Positions 1 through 9,884 of a stretch of 64,000 nt of DNA are shown here, piece after piece. Both the position numbers and the translations under genes were made by a program. The notes under the pieces are model-generated. The model was not told the origin of the DNA. It made no database searches and worked only from the letters and a program-made list of their open reading frames with translations. Source of the DNA: Aminobacterium sp. MB27-C1 (GTDB lineage Bacteria > Synergistota > Synergistia > Synergistales > Aminobacteriaceae); assembly GCF_030908405.1 (NCBI RefSeq), contig NZ_CP133089.1, forward strand, positions 310,001 through 374,000. The letters run 5' to 3'. Each line of letters opens with the position of its first letter. Position 1 is the stretch's first letter.

Positions 1-1068
1 GATACGGGTATTTGTTGTACTGCTGAAAGCAACTAAGGAATGTTTTTGAAGGGATGATGCTTTTTTTTCAAGAACTGCAAGGTGTTCTGTGCTCGCAGCG
101 ACAGTTGTTGTTTGCTCTTGAATTGATGTGTTAATTGAAAAAAGTTTATTCGACTGATCAATTACTAGCTCTGTCGTCTGTCCAATAGCGTCAGAAACGT
201 TTTCTATTGATGCTACTTGTTCTTGAACAAAACAACTGGCACTTGACAGTTTTTGTAAAATTTCTGTTACTTCGTTAAGCATATGATCAAGACCATCTCG
301 ACTTTTTTGCGACTGCGTTTGAGCATCCTGAACAGCACTTTCTGCCGTGTTGATTTTGCTGTATCCGTCTTGTGCGGAATTTTGAATGGCCTGAGCTAAT
401 TTCCCTATTTGTGTAGCTGCTTTTGCAGATTCTTCTGCTAATTTTCTTACTTCATCTGCAACAACGGCAAAACCTCGGCCGGCTTCCCCAGCTCTTGCTG
501 CTTCTATAGCTGCGTTGAGGGCCAATAGATTGGTTTGATCTGCAACTCCTGAGATAGCTTTGACAATATTACCAATGTTTTCGCTAACGGAGAGCATTTG
601 TTTTATAGCTTCAGCTACAGAGGCAGTTGCATCAACTACGGCGAGTATTGTTGTTTCTGATCGAGAGGTGAGCGTTCTATTTTCTTCAGCGAGATGGCGT
701 ATCGTTTCCCCCTGGGTTGCCATATCAGTTATAAGGGTTGCTGTTTGACGAGATGCTTCTGTCATTTCTTTCAGTTGTTGGTCAGATTCCTGAGCTAGCG
801 CTCCCAGTTCTTTAGCTCCTTGGGCGAGTCCATTAGCATTTTCAGATATGACATCCATTGAAGCTGCGTTATCTGTAATAAGAAGATTCATGTCCTCTGC
901 AATAACATCGAGACTGGCTATTTCGTCCCTAGCTCTTTGTATAAATTCTTCTAAGAGGTCTTTTCGGTCCCTCTCTTGATGTGAAGAAGATTTGAGGGCC
1001 GGAAGGGAGTTGCCAGCTGTTTCGGTTTTCCAGAATCGCGAAAAGAAAGATTGGTGACCGGTAGACAT
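1..1068 (-). CDS. Methyl-accepting chemotaxis protein, cytosolic, C-terminus cut by window edge
   Basis: 356 codons are visible, reading off the left edge. The ATG at 1068 follows GGAGGG at good distance. The protein begins [14 protein letters not shown] and has no hydrophobic segment, so it should be a soluble receptor. The chemoreceptor signalling hairpin is clear: [20 protein letters not shown] and then [20 protein letters not shown], the most conserved MCP core that binds CheA and CheW. The roughly 100 residues before the core are helical with no recognisable sensor domain, so any ligand-binding module would lie beyond the window or be supplied by a partner. No che genes are nearby. The family assignment is certain; the signal sensed is unknown. 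Confidence 0.93.
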   Translation of the reverse strand, partial: MSTGHQSFFSRFWKTETAGNSLPALKSSSHQERDRKDLLEEFIQRARDEIASLDVIAEDMNLLITDNAASMDVISENANGLAQGAKELGALAQESDQQLKEMTEASRQTATLITDMATQGETIRHLAEENRTLTSRSETTILAVVDATASVAEAIKQMLSVSENIGNIVKAISGVADQTNLLALNAAIEAARAGEAGRGFAVVADEVRKLAEESAKAATQIGKLAQAIQNSAQDGYSKINTAESAVQDAQTQSQKSRDGLDHMLNEVTEILQKLSSASCFVQEQVASIENVSDAIGQTTELVIDQSNKLFSINTSIQEQTTTVAASTEHLAVLEKKASSLQKHSLVAFSSTTNTRI

Positions 1069-1124
1069 GCCTTTTCCCTCCAAAATAAATTAAGTACACA
1101 ATTAATCATTATATCATAGACCAA

Positions 1125-1154
1125 TAAAAAAAGGAGAACCCCAAGGATTCTCCT
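1125..1154 (-). terminator. Intrinsic terminator after the ferredoxin gene
   Basis: On the minus strand AGGAGAA and TTCTCCT form a stem with a short loop, followed by a run of seven T. It lies about 40 bases after the ferredoxin stop and before the chemoreceptor start. Confidence 0.75.
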
Positions 1155-1196
1155 GTATCCTGCAACATTATAAATACGATACCGCAGGTTCCTTCT

Positions 1197-1370
1197 TTAC
1201 TGGGAAATGGCATTAACCGGGCAAACCGAAACACAGCTGCCACACTCAATGCATGTATCTGCATCGACTTCAGCTTTACCATCAACCATAGAAATAGCTT
1301 CTACAGGGCAAGTCCCTACACATGTTTCGCAACCAACGCATGCATCTTTATCTACGACTGCTTTTGCCAT
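1197..1370 (-). CDS. 2[4Fe-4S] clostridial-type ferredoxin
   Basis: A 57-residue electron carrier, MAKAVVDKDACVGC onward. Two classic cluster motifs are present: CVGCETCVGTCP near residues 11-22 and CIECGSCVSVCP near 40-51, each CxxCxxCxxxCP, so two [4Fe-4S] clusters in the usual small bacterial ferredoxin fold. The start is the ATG at 1370 (another ATG lies directly upstream at 1373) behind AGAGGGGG; the in-frame extension to 1436 has no ribosome site. It is a cytosolic low-potential carrier that would serve oxidoreductases of anaerobic amino-acid fermentation. It is a single-gene unit with its own terminator, and its partner enzymes cannot be named from position. Confidence 0.95.
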   Translation of the reverse strand: MAKAVVDKDACVGCETCVGTCPVEAISMVDGKAEVDADTCIECGSCVSVCPVNAISQ

Positions 1371-1453
1371 CATGTATACCCCCTCTGTATTGAGATAAAC
1401 CTCACAAGGCGGATTATATAATACTTTAATTGACAAGGCAACTTGTGCCCATT

Positions 1454-2464
1454 TTATGACCAGAAAATAGCTGGTGGATACTCTGGCTTAGGATCACGAG
1501 TGAGAAGATTTTCAAGTTCGTCTCGTGGAGAGGTTCCTTCATAGAGTAAACGGTATATTGCTTCAGCAATAGGGAGTTCAACATGATGCTCTTTGGCCAA
1601 ATCAATAACGGCCCGGACAGTAAAAGCTCCTTCTGCGACTTGACCGAGGATTTGTTTAGCTTCATCAAGGGATTTGCCCTCTCCTAACAGCTTGCCGAGT
1701 CTGAAATTTCGAGAATGGAAGCTATAGCACGTAACTACCAAGTCACCGATACCGGCAAGTCCGGCCAATGTAAGTGGGTGGGCTCCCAATTTTGCTCCGA
1801 GTCTCATTATTTCCGCGAGCCCTCGACTGACAAGTGCCGCTGTGGCATTATCTCCAAGATTCATTGCTTTTCCTATTCCTGATGCAATTGCTATTACATT
1901 TTTTACAGCTCCTCCGATTTCTACTCCTGCTACATCATTGCCAGTATACACTCTAAAGCAAGGGGCATTAAATAAATTTTGCCAAGATTGTGCTGTTTCA
2001 AAAGAAGAAGAGGCTACAATTGTTGCAGTAGGGAGTCCTTTGATAACTTCTTCTGCGTGACTTGGACCGGAGAGTACAGCGTAAAGTGCATCTGGATAGA
2101 ATTCTTTTACGATCTCACTAATAGGTTTAAGAGTTTTTATTTCTATCCCTTTTGCTACATTACATACTGAATATGGAGTGTTAAAATTTTTTAGGGATGA
2201 AAGTATTTCCCGTACTGATTGTGTCGGAATGGCCATGATCCAAAAAGATGATCGTGTGGCGGCTTCTTCCATATCCCATGTAGCATGAATATTCTGAGCC
2301 AAAGGTATATCTTTTAGATAGTCGGGGTTCATTTTATTTGTATTGATATATTCAGCTTGCTCCCGTCGTCGACACCATAAACAAATGTCATGTCCATTGT
2401 TGGCCAAGACATTGGCGAGGGCTGTTCCCCAGCTCCCAGCGCCGAAAAGAGATAGAGTTGCCAC
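1454..2464 (-). CDS. gpsA: NAD(P)-dependent glycerol-3-phosphate dehydrogenase
   Basis: 336 residues, the normal family length. It reduces dihydroxyacetone phosphate to sn-glycerol 3-phosphate, the backbone for phospholipids, in the cytosol. The N-terminal dinucleotide motif is LFGAGSWGTALANVLANNG; the catalytic lysine lies in GGAVKNVIAIASGIGKAM, followed by the conserved NATAALVSRGL and GLAGIGDLVVTC segments. The start is a GTG at 2464, eight bases after GGAGG; no better ATG exists. The gene is divergent from the diguanylate cyclase gene, with about 110 bases between them. It lacks close functional neighbours, as is common for this housekeeping gene. Confidence 0.97.
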   Translation of the reverse strand: MATLSLFGAGSWGTALANVLANNGHDICLWCRRREQAEYINTNKMNPDYLKDIPLAQNIHATWDMEEAATRSSFWIMAIPTQSVREILSSLKNFNTPYSVCNVAKGIEIKTLKPISEIVKEFYPDALYAVLSGPSHAEEVIKGLPTATIVASSSFETAQSWQNLFNAPCFRVYTGNDVAGVEIGGAVKNVIAIASGIGKAMNLGDNATAALVSRGLAEIMRLGAKLGAHPLTLAGLAGIGDLVVTCYSFHSRNFRLGKLLGEGKSLDEAKQILGQVAEGAFTVRAVIDLAKEHHVELPIAEAIYRLLYEGTSPRDELENLLTRDPKPEYPPAIFWS

Positions 2465-2574
2465 GCTGCATTCCTCCTTACTAAAATTTAAATTTTACTT
2501 AACGATCTTTTCTGTAGTAATGTTAGAATATAAAGTATAAACTGAAATAAAATAACCACCTTGGAGGTAGTCTT

Positions 2575-4959
2575 TTGCAAGATTGGTGGGGCGGAATCCT
2601 TTTTCTTCTAGCTTCAGCTGCAGGTCTTTTTTTAGGGAAAGGAACTTTGTATTCTTTATGTCTTTTCCCAGCAGTCCTCCTTCTTTTATTCCCTGCTGTT
2701 TCTATATACGGGACAAAAAGAGCAGCTGGGATAATGTTTCTGTTTGCTTCTATATCACTCCCTGCTTATGTTGTTTTAGACGTTTTCCCTTTACAAGCAG
2801 CTCTTCCATTATATGCCATGATTTTTTCTATGTACGGCATTACAGAATATCTGAAACGGAAATTATCGAGAAAAGCTTCTGTCTTTCTTGATTGCATAAA
2901 GCAGGTTGGTTCCACTTCATCTGTAGAAGAGGCGTGTGTTCCTGCCCTGCAACTAGTTCGCCGTCTTCTGCCTGATTGTGCTCCTGCTATTGCTCTTTAC
3001 GATGAAAAAAATAAGTTTTTTCGATTAATGAGTGGGCATGATGAGTACACAGGAGAAGGGGTTGATCCCAATGGAACTCTTCCCCTTGGAGACAATATTT
3101 GTTCCAGAGTGTTTTTGTCAAGTAAACCGATAGTTGTAGATGATGTAAGGGTAAATCCACTTTATAAGGAAGGATTACCTGGTGCTCGTTCAGAATTGAC
3201 TGTACCTATTGTTTGGCGAGGTGAAAAAAATGGCGTTATTAATGTGGAATCACGAAAGTTAGGGCGGTTTTCTTCTAGCGATGTAAATAACTTACAATTT
3301 TTTGCAGCCATTTTAGGAGAAATTTTCTCGCATTTAATGGCGGAGCAGAAACTGGAGAATAACATTAAAGAGCTCGAGCAAACGAATAGAGCATATCTTT
3401 CTGCGCAGAAAGCTTTATCTTGCGCTCTTGATGTAACACGTGAGCAGAAGACGAATCTAGAGCTTTTGATTAAGAAATTTCGGGATCTTTTCGATATAGT
3501 ACAAGGGATGTCATATTGTCACTCCGTTGAAGAATTATTTCCTTTTGTCTCACAGCAACTTTCGCAGAGATTGGGATATAAAAATGTATATGTATTTTCT
3601 CGTCGAAGCTTTTCTAAAGAAATGTCCCTTCAGTCGTGGGTTGGGAAACTTCCTGAAGAATGTAAAAATATAAAAGGTCTTAAACGGGGTATTTTAACTT
3701 ACGTTTTAGAAACAGGGAAACCTTATCTGGCGACAGATGTTTCTAAAGACGCTCTTTACGTTAATCTCGATAATGATGTTCGCTCAGAACTTATTATCCC
3801 TGTGCTTTCTAGCAATGGAACCTGGGGAGCAATTGCTGTCGATGATGACAAAATTGGTGGAATTACCCATCAAGACCAGGAGTTTTTAGGTGTTATAGCT
3901 ACTCATTTAGCACTTGAGTTGGAAAATATAGAATCTTTCAGATGTCTTAATCTTGAAGTTAATCGTTTAAAGGCTCTTCTTGATATAGTTCAGTCTCTTT
4001 CCAATGAAAAGGCAAGTTTTAAACAAGTTTCTAATCATGTCATGAGAATGTTGACTTCTGTTTTTAGTTATGAGAAAGTAACAATTTTTGCTGTAGAAAA
4101 GAAAGAGGTAGAGCCTCCGTTCCTTAGGGCTTTAGCCTCTAATTTTGTGGGCATGTCTGATCTAGACCATTTTTCAGAAAGGCTTCATGATATTGGAGGT
4201 GGTCAGGTTGCTCGATGTGTAGAGCTAGAGCAGATTATTAATACACCGGATCTTAAAAAGTCTCCTTATTACGTTAATCTTTCTTCTAAAAATACGACAT
4301 CCCAACTTGACGTTCCTATTATATTCGGAGGGGAAGTCTACGCTGTTATTTCAATAGAGAGGAATAGCCCCTTTGAAAAAAGCGATGAAGACTTTTTTAT
4401 GATTCTTTCTCGTCATTTGGGAGCTCTTTTAGCTTTGCAGAAAATTTTCGAAGATATGAAAAGAAAGGCACTTGTTGATGATTTAACTCAACTTTGGAAT
4501 CGTCGTTTCCTTTCGATGCGCCTTGCAGAAGAGCAATCTCGGTACGAACGAAATGGTGAAGTGGTTAGTGTGGTTATGGTTGATATGGTTGATTTTAAGA
4601 AGATCAACGATACGTATGGTCATATTGCTGGAGATAAAGTTTTAAAAGTTTTTGCTTCTCTCTTGGGTGATTCTATTCGAGCTGGTGATATAGCTGGTAG
4701 ATTTGGTGGAGACGAGTTCCTCTTGATATTACCAGGAACCAGCAAAGAACAGGCAATCTATCTTATAAAACGTTTGCAACGTAATCTTACACTACTTAGT
4801 ATAAAAGGTGTTGAGAGTGAGATTTCTGCTGATTTTGGTATAGCAACTGTTCCGGAAGACTCTTTCTCTCTTCATGAAGCGTTGAAGATTGCTGATAACA
4901 GAATGTATGAAAGCAAGGAAGAGCGAAGACGTCTGAAGACAGACCGAAAGGAAGAATGA
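2575..4959 (+). CDS. Membrane-anchored triple-GAF diguanylate cyclase
   Basis: 794 residues. About four hydrophobic segments occupy residues 5-90, followed by three GAF-like sensor modules (roughly 100-255, 310-460 and 465-625, with a helical linker near 258-310) and a C-terminal GGDEF domain (roughly 630-790). The catalytic motif is RFGGDEF, and an RAGD inhibitory-site motif precedes it by the usual five residues, so the enzyme should make cyclic di-GMP and be product-inhibited. The start is TTG at 2575, seven bases after GGAGG. Seven bases separate it from the histidine kinase gene, so the two are probably co-transcribed. The ligands of the GAF modules are unknown. No EAL or HD-GYP partner is in the window. 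Confidence 0.93.
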   Translation: MQDWWGGILFLLASAAGLFLGKGTLYSLCLFPAVLLLLFPAVSIYGTKRAAGIMFLFASISLPAYVVLDVFPLQAALPLYAMIFSMYGITEYLKRKLSRKASVFLDCIKQVGSTSSVEEACVPALQLVRRLLPDCAPAIALYDEKNKFFRLMSGHDEYTGEGVDPNGTLPLGDNICSRVFLSSKPIVVDDVRVNPLYKEGLPGARSELTVPIVWRGEKNGVINVESRKLGRFSSSDVNNLQFFAAILGEIFSHLMAEQKLENNIKELEQTNRAYLSAQKALSCALDVTREQKTNLELLIKKFRDLFDIVQGMSYCHSVEELFPFVSQQLSQRLGYKNVYVFSRRSFSKEMSLQSWVGKLPEECKNIKGLKRGILTYVLETGKPYLATDVSKDALYVNLDNDVRSELIIPVLSSNGTWGAIAVDDDKIGGITHQDQEFLGVIATHLALELENIESFRCLNLEVNRLKALLDIVQSLSNEKASFKQVSNHVMRMLTSVFSYEKVTIFAVEKKEVEPPFLRALASNFVGMSDLDHFSERLHDIGGGQVARCVELEQIINTPDLKKSPYYVNLSSKNTTSQLDVPIIFGGEVYAVISIERNSPFEKSDEDFFMILSRHLGALLALQKIFEDMKRKALVDDLTQLWNRRFLSMRLAEEQSRYERNGEVVSVVMVDMVDFKKINDTYGHIAGDKVLKVFASLLGDSIRAGDIAGRFGGDEFLLILPGTSKEQAIYLIKRLQRNLTLLSIKGVESEISADFGIATVPEDSFSLHEALKIADNRMYESKEERRRLKTDRKEE

Positions 4960-4966
4960 AACATTT

Positions 4967-6112
4967 ATGGAAAATGGACGTTTACCAGTGAAATTACAAA
5001 AAGTACAAGAGAAGGTAAGTGAAACCCTTACGGAGAGTCTTGATTTCATAGCTTCACTTCGTGAAGATGAATTAGAGCACCTGCATGAAGTGAGGATGAA
5101 ACGTGCCAGCTTGCAGAAAGAGTTAGAGGATGTCATTATTGCCTCTCAAAATGCTGAAGAAGAATATAGAAAATCAAGAATGGAGCTGATGGAAGCTTCC
5201 AGGTCCAACAATAAGCAGTGTGAGCAGGATGCTTATAATAGAGCAGCTCATCTTATGAAAATTAGAGGGGCTTTTGAAGAAAGAGAAAAAAGCCTTTGTC
5301 GGATGCGAGACGATCTTGATAGAGAAGAACGAAGAACTGAGAATTTCCTTGAACGTAGTGAACATGTTGCTAACCGCTTCAGGGTAGCTCTGGAATTTAT
5401 TTCATCTAATATTGACGAAGCGTTGGGGGCAAGTGAAAATTACGATTTGAATAGTATGAAGATGGCATGTCAGTTAGCTGAAAGAGAGAGTCGGGCCTTG
5501 GCACGAGATTTGCATGATGGTCCAGTACAACGGTTTTCAAGTGCCGTATTACAACTAGAGACAGCCCAAGAGTATATTAAGGGTGGGGATATTAACGAGG
5601 CTGTTTCTGAGTTGGAAAAAACAAGAAATCAGATTCAGGAAGCTTTAGGTGATATTCGCGCTCTTCTTTTTCAACTTAACCCGACAGGGCTTTCAGAAGG
5701 CCTGGATTCAGCTCTTGATCGTTTGGCAAAACAGGTTTGGAGTTCCGGAGGACCAGAGGTTTGTGTTCGTATTGAGGGAGATCAACGTAAAGTTCCCCTT
5801 TCATTTAGAAGGCCTATTTTCAAAATTATCCATCAAGCTGTTGCTAATGCGTTTCTTCACGGAAAAGCCAGAGAGGTTTCTGTTCGAATCGATATATTAA
5901 ATGATGTTATGAGGGTTCGTATTTCAGATGATGGTAGAGGCTTTGATGTAAAAAAAGAACGAATGCAAGCTGCTGAAAGAGGTTCATATGGTCTTATTAG
6001 CATGGAAGAAAGGGCAATGATGATCGGAGGAAATTTAAGAATTGAAAGTGAACCTGGTCGCGGAACGGCTATCCATTTAAGTGTTCCCCTTTCAATTTTT
6101 TCAGAGAAATAG
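4967..6112 (+). CDS. DegS/NarX-family sensor histidine kinase, soluble, orphan
   Basis: 381 residues. The N-terminal 170 residues are a highly charged, probably coiled-coil region without membrane segments. The phosphoacceptor is His183 in ARDLHDGPVQ, the HisKA_3 motif typical of DegS, NarX and LiaS kinases. The ATPase domain shows the N box (HQAVANAFLHG), the G1 box (DDGRGFD) and a GSYGLISMEERA segment that follows the usual family pattern. Such kinases normally phosphorylate a NarL-type response regulator encoded next door, but none is in this window. The gene follows the diguanylate cyclase gene by seven bases and ends at a strong terminator, which suggests a two-gene signalling unit whose GAF protein may share its input. 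Confidence 0.92.
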   Translation: MENGRLPVKLQKVQEKVSETLTESLDFIASLREDELEHLHEVRMKRASLQKELEDVIIASQNAEEEYRKSRMELMEASRSNNKQCEQDAYNRAAHLMKIRGAFEEREKSLCRMRDDLDREERRTENFLERSEHVANRFRVALEFISSNIDEALGASENYDLNSMKMACQLAERESRALARDLHDGPVQRFSSAVLQLETAQEYIKGGDINEAVSELEKTRNQIQEALGDIRALLFQLNPTGLSEGLDSALDRLAKQVWSSGGPEVCVRIEGDQRKVPLSFRRPIFKIIHQAVANAFLHGKAREVSVRIDILNDVMRVRISDDGRGFDVKKERMQAAERGSYGLISMEERAMMIGGNLRIESEPGRGTAIHLSVPLSIFSEK

Positions 6113-6119
6113 TAAAGAA

Positions 6120-6156
6120 AAAACCCCGTTTGGGATATTTTCCCAAACGGGGTTTT
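6120..6156. terminator. Bidirectional terminator between kinase and typA
   Basis: AAAACCCCGTTTGGGA pairs with TCCCAAACGGGGTTTT around a five-base loop, with T runs on both strands. It serves two convergent genes. Confidence 0.9.
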
Positions 6157-6188
6157 ATTTTACGTTAATATCAGCGAGGCATATAATT

Positions 6189-8054
6189 TTAGCTAGCTTT
6201 TTTTGAAGCTTTTTTTCGCTCTTGAGAATCAAGAATAGCTTTTCGTATTCTGATTGATTTAGGTGTTACTTCAACAAGTTCTTCATCAGCAATCCATTCC
6301 ATGGCTTTTTCAAGAGACATTTTACGCGGTACATCAAGCTTAATTGTCATATCTTTTGTAGCCGAGCGATGGTTTGTCGCTTGTTTCTTTTTAGTCGGAT
6401 TACACGGAAGATCCCCTGGTCTTGAGTTTTCCCCGACGATCATTCCCTCATATACAGGATCGCCAGGTTCTATAAAGAGAGTCCCTCGTTCTTGAAGGTT
6501 TTCAAGCTGGTAACTTGTAGCTTCTCCTGTATCAAGACTGACCATACTTCCACGATTGCGTGGTGAAATTTCTCCAGCCCATTCGCCATATCCAGTAAAA
6601 ATGGTATTCATGATTCCCAGCCCTCTCGTATCCGTCAAAAATTCTCCTCGGTATCCGATAAGACCTCGAGTAGGAATTTGGAATACGAGACGTATAAGAC
6701 CTGTTCGCGTATTTTCCATAGAAAGAAGTCTGGCTTTTCTTCTAGAGAGTTTTTCAAAAACAACTCCCTGATACTCTTCAGGAACGTCAATAGTAAGTTC
6801 TTCCATAGGTTCCAACAGGCGATCATTTTCATTTCGTGTAATTACTTCTGGTTTCGATACACAGAATTCCATTCCTTCCCGTCTCATTTCCTCTATGAGA
6901 ATAGAAAGATGTAGCTCACCTCGTCCAGAAACCTTAAGACCGTCAGGACGTCCTATATCCTCTACGCGGAGAGCTACATTGACATGCATCTCTCTTTCAA
7001 GTCTTGCTTTTAATTGTCTGAGTGTAATGGGTTGTCCTTCTCGTCCTGAAAAGGGTCCGTTATTTATAAGGAAAAACATGGAAACAGTTGGTTCTTCTAT
7101 AGCCAATGGCTGAAGAGTTTTGCCTTCAATCTCTGGCGAACAGAACGTATCTCCAATGTTGATTTCCTGTGGACCAGATATCCAGACAATGTCACCAGCA
7201 GATATCTCTTCAACTTCTTGGCGGTCAAGACCGCGAGTAATCCACATTTTGACGGATCGAGTCTCTTCTTTCCCGCAGACTTCCCATTCGCCACTTTTAT
7301 TGGCGACATCTTTCCATTTTGTTGAGTAACGAATGAAGTCTTCTCCCTTTCGAAGCGTTCCTTGAAGAACTTTTCCACACCCAATACGGCCTGTATATTC
7401 ATTCCATGCTAAGGTGCTAACCTGCATCAGAAAAGGGGAATGAGGATCGACATGCGGTGCAGGTACATAGTCAATTATTGTTTCGAAGAGAGCATTCATC
7501 CCTTCGTGAGGATCTTTTTCAAGATCTCTTACTGCCCAGCCATCAAGGCCGGAACCGTAAAGAATAGGGAAATCAACCTGTTCTTCTGTCGCTCCGAGTT
7601 CAATAAACAGATCAAATGTCTGATTTAATACAACTGTTGGATTCGCATTAGGCCGATCTATTTTGTTTATGAAAACTATGGGGCGAAGTCCCATAGCCAG
7701 AGCCCTCATAAGAACATAACGTGTTTGTGGCATTGGGCCTTCATTGGCATCTACTAATAAAAGGACAGAGTCAACCGTTGAAAGAATACGTTCCACTTCT
7801 CCTGAGAAATCGGCGTGGCCTGGGGTGTCGATAATATTTATAAGGTAATCTTTCCATTCTACGGTGCAGTGTTTGGCCCTTATGGTAATGCCTCGTTCCC
7901 TCTCTATTTCATTGCTATCCATTACTCTTTCTTCTACGTGTGCCCCTTTTCGGAATACTTGAGCGGATTTAAATATAGAGTCGATAAGTGTCGTTTTGCC
8001 ATGATCGATATGTGCGATAATAGCGAGATTTCTAATCTTTTCTGCTTGAACCAT
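6189..8054 (-). CDS. typA: Ribosome-associated GTPase TypA/BipA
   Basis: 621 residues, full length for the family. This translational GTPase acts on the ribosome in subunit assembly and stress adaptation. The G domain shows the P-loop [10 protein letters not shown], the switch region [16 protein letters not shown] and NKIDRP. These are followed by EF-G-like domains and the TypA C-terminal region ([18 protein letters not shown]). The ATG at 8054 lies nine bases after GGGAG. It is a single gene flanked by a terminator downstream, with no sign of an operon. The identification rests on the whole-length match to the family pattern. Confidence 0.97.
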   Translation of the reverse strand: MVQAEKIRNLAIIAHIDHGKTTLIDSIFKSAQVFRKGAHVEERVMDSNEIERERGITIRAKHCTVEWKDYLINIIDTPGHADFSGEVERILSTVDSVLLLVDANEGPMPQTRYVLMRALAMGLRPIVFINKIDRPNANPTVVLNQTFDLFIELGATEEQVDFPILYGSGLDGWAVRDLEKDPHEGMNALFETIIDYVPAPHVDPHSPFLMQVSTLAWNEYTGRIGCGKVLQGTLRKGEDFIRYSTKWKDVANKSGEWEVCGKEETRSVKMWITRGLDRQEVEEISAGDIVWISGPQEINIGDTFCSPEIEGKTLQPLAIEEPTVSMFFLINNGPFSGREGQPITLRQLKARLEREMHVNVALRVEDIGRPDGLKVSGRGELHLSILIEEMRREGMEFCVSKPEVITRNENDRLLEPMEELTIDVPEEYQGVVFEKLSRRKARLLSMENTRTGLIRLVFQIPTRGLIGYRGEFLTDTRGLGIMNTIFTGYGEWAGEISPRNRGSMVSLDTGEATSYQLENLQERGTLFIEPGDPVYEGMIVGENSRPGDLPCNPTKKKQATNHRSATKDMTIKLDVPRKMSLEKAMEWIADEELVEVTPKSIRIRKAILDSQERKKASKKAS

Positions 8055-8227
8055 TCATAACAACTCCCTGGAATATGCAGTTTCCTAAAAATAGCTTGAG
8101 ACAAACGAACATAATACTCTAATTTCCAAAGAGTAGCAAGTCCAAGCTCTATGTTCTCTTTTGGTTAACAGCAAAAGAAGGTTATAAAAATACCTGTAGA
8201 TAGAACCACGGAGTGAATTTAGAAAAC

Positions 8228-8569
8228 TTAACGGTTATTTTTTAACTTTGATTCAAGAATTGAATGAATTTGTTCCCACGTAGGAATTCCTTCATAAATT
8301 TTTTCTCCTTCGAGTATCCATGCGGGAACATTTCCTTTAATATTATAGCGGACATTGTCGATAAGAGATAAGATGTTACGTGGATCGACCATCGTTATTT
8401 CTATTTCAGCTCTATAGTGTTCTTTAATTCGTGTAAGAAGAGGCCCTAAGGTTTCATATTGTCGTTCTTGTGGCGATGTAGCTTTTTCATCTTCACCGTA
8501 AGGTGTTCCGCCACAACAACCCACGGCAAATCGCCTTTGCTGTATTATGATTTTTAAGGTTTTAACCAT
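8228..8569 (-). CDS. Small thioredoxin-fold protein of unknown role
   Basis: 113 residues. I do not recognise a named family. The layout looks like a thioredoxin fold: a first strand (KIIIQQRRFAV), a GCCGG turn where an active-site loop would be, then a helix, a second strand ending in MVDPRN, and a VPAWILEGEKIYEGIPT stretch that matches the cis-proline strand and turn of thioredoxins. The cysteine pair is adjacent (CC), not CxxC, so classical disulfide exchange is doubtful; metal or persulfide binding is possible. The ATG at 8569 is seven bases after GAGGGGG. It is divergent from the next gene and has no operon partner. Confidence 0.7.
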   Translation of the reverse strand: MVKTLKIIIQQRRFAVGCCGGTPYGEDEKATSPQERQYETLGPLLTRIKEHYRAEIEITMVDPRNILSLIDNVRYNIKGNVPAWILEGEKIYEGIPTWEQIHSILESKLKNNR

Positions 8570-8660
8570 TTAAATACCCCCTCTCTGTACATTTATTACA
8601 TCATATCACTTTGATTATAAATGTGATAGAGGGCAAAATGTATGAAAAGGAAGGTCGTAA

Positions 8661-9812
8661 ATGAAGGAACAAGCAATTCTTCAATCTATAGACGTCGATG
8701 ATCATTTAGGCTTGCAACTTTGGTCCCGAGGAGCAGTCCCTCGTCTTGTTATATATAATAAAGGGAAAGATAGTGGCAAGACAGTGCGTTTCTCTTGGCT
8801 GGAAGGAGAGAATAAATCTATATCTCTCAAAAGAAAAGACGGGAAAATCGAAAAATATTCCCTTGCCCAGCTCTTGCCAGTTATTCAAGAGCTTCTCTCT
8901 ACTGAAGCAGCAATAGTTCCTTTTAAAATGTTAGTTTGGAAAACAGCTCTCCTTTTCTCTGATTATCTTCATGAACCCAAAGTGCTCATATCTCGAGAAG
9001 ATCGTGCCCTTTTATCTGAAGAAAAACGTCAAAGTCTCTGGCTTGCTGATATGGAGGAACAAATTTTTTCTCCCTCTTTTCCTCTTGCGAAAGAAGAGGC
9101 GCATCTTGAAGAAAAAATAGAAGGTATACATATAGGTGATGATCGCTCCGTTGTGGCTCTTCGGGCAAAGGGAATAACGAGACAGTTAGCTTCTTGCAAT
9201 CCTGAACGCTGGTATCGCCATCTTTATTTTTCAGCAGTTGCGTTGCTTTTAGGTTTCTCTCTTTCAGAAGAAGTAGCGTCAGAACTTTCAGACCACCTTT
9301 GGCAGAGACCAACAACTACAGATGTCGATGTTTGGGGAAGTCTTCGTCAGCCTGCTCTTATAGCAAAAGAGATGAGTTCGCCCCTTTTGTCTTTTCAACA
9401 GAAAATAAAAGCTTTTACTCGTCATTGGGAGGTTGTTCAAGATATAACCAGAGAGGAAAATTACGATAGCGTTGATTTCCTTTTGAAGCAGGGGTATAAG
9501 CGAAAGAGAAGAGTTGATTTCCCCCAAAAGGCGTTAGGAGACGTCCCTTACACGGTCACAATATGTGAAAATGTTGAAGATGATTTAATTGCCTTTTGTC
9601 TCAAACCATTAATGGCAACAGCACGTCATAAAGAAGAGCGTATGTATAAAGTGAGTTTGAGCAACTTTGAAAAGGCCCTGGGTCATGATTCTGCTGGAAG
9701 TTCTCAAGACGAATTTTTTACTATAGCTTCCTTGGTAAAAGCTACAGATTTTAGCTTTTGGCTTAAGAATGTAAGACAAATTGTAGAGCCGGTGCTCTCT
9801 TCTCCGTTATAA
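8661..9812 (+). CDS. Hypothetical protein, 383 residues
   Basis: I do not recognise this protein. It has a good ribosome site (GGAAGG, six bases before the ATG), normal codon use and no close overlap with other genes, so it is very likely real. It is soluble by eye, with one mildly hydrophobic helix (about residues 190-205) and no signal peptide. The sequence is rich in charged helices and has no cysteine cluster or nucleotide-binding loop that I can see. The N-terminal 80 residues read as beta-rich (LVIYNKGKDSGKTVRFSWLE). It lies upstream of the selenoperoxiredoxin gene with a 72-base gap containing a separate ribosome site; co-transcription is possible but unproven. Confidence 0.75.
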   Translation: MKEQAILQSIDVDDHLGLQLWSRGAVPRLVIYNKGKDSGKTVRFSWLEGENKSISLKRKDGKIEKYSLAQLLPVIQELLSTEAAIVPFKMLVWKTALLFSDYLHEPKVLISREDRALLSEEKRQSLWLADMEEQIFSPSFPLAKEEAHLEEKIEGIHIGDDRSVVALRAKGITRQLASCNPERWYRHLYFSAVALLLGFSLSEEVASELSDHLWQRPTTTDVDVWGSLRQPALIAKEMSSPLLSFQQKIKAFTRHWEVVQDITREENYDSVDFLLKQGYKRKRRVDFPQKALGDVPYTVTICENVEDDLIAFCLKPLMATARHKEERMYKVSLSNFEKALGHDSAGSSQDEFFTIASLVKATDFSFWLKNVRQIVEPVLSSPL

Positions 9813-9884
9813 GTTTTATAAATCAAACAGCCATGGCTTTTTTGTGGTACGATCAACTATTAACTCTTAGGAGGTGAAGAGTGA

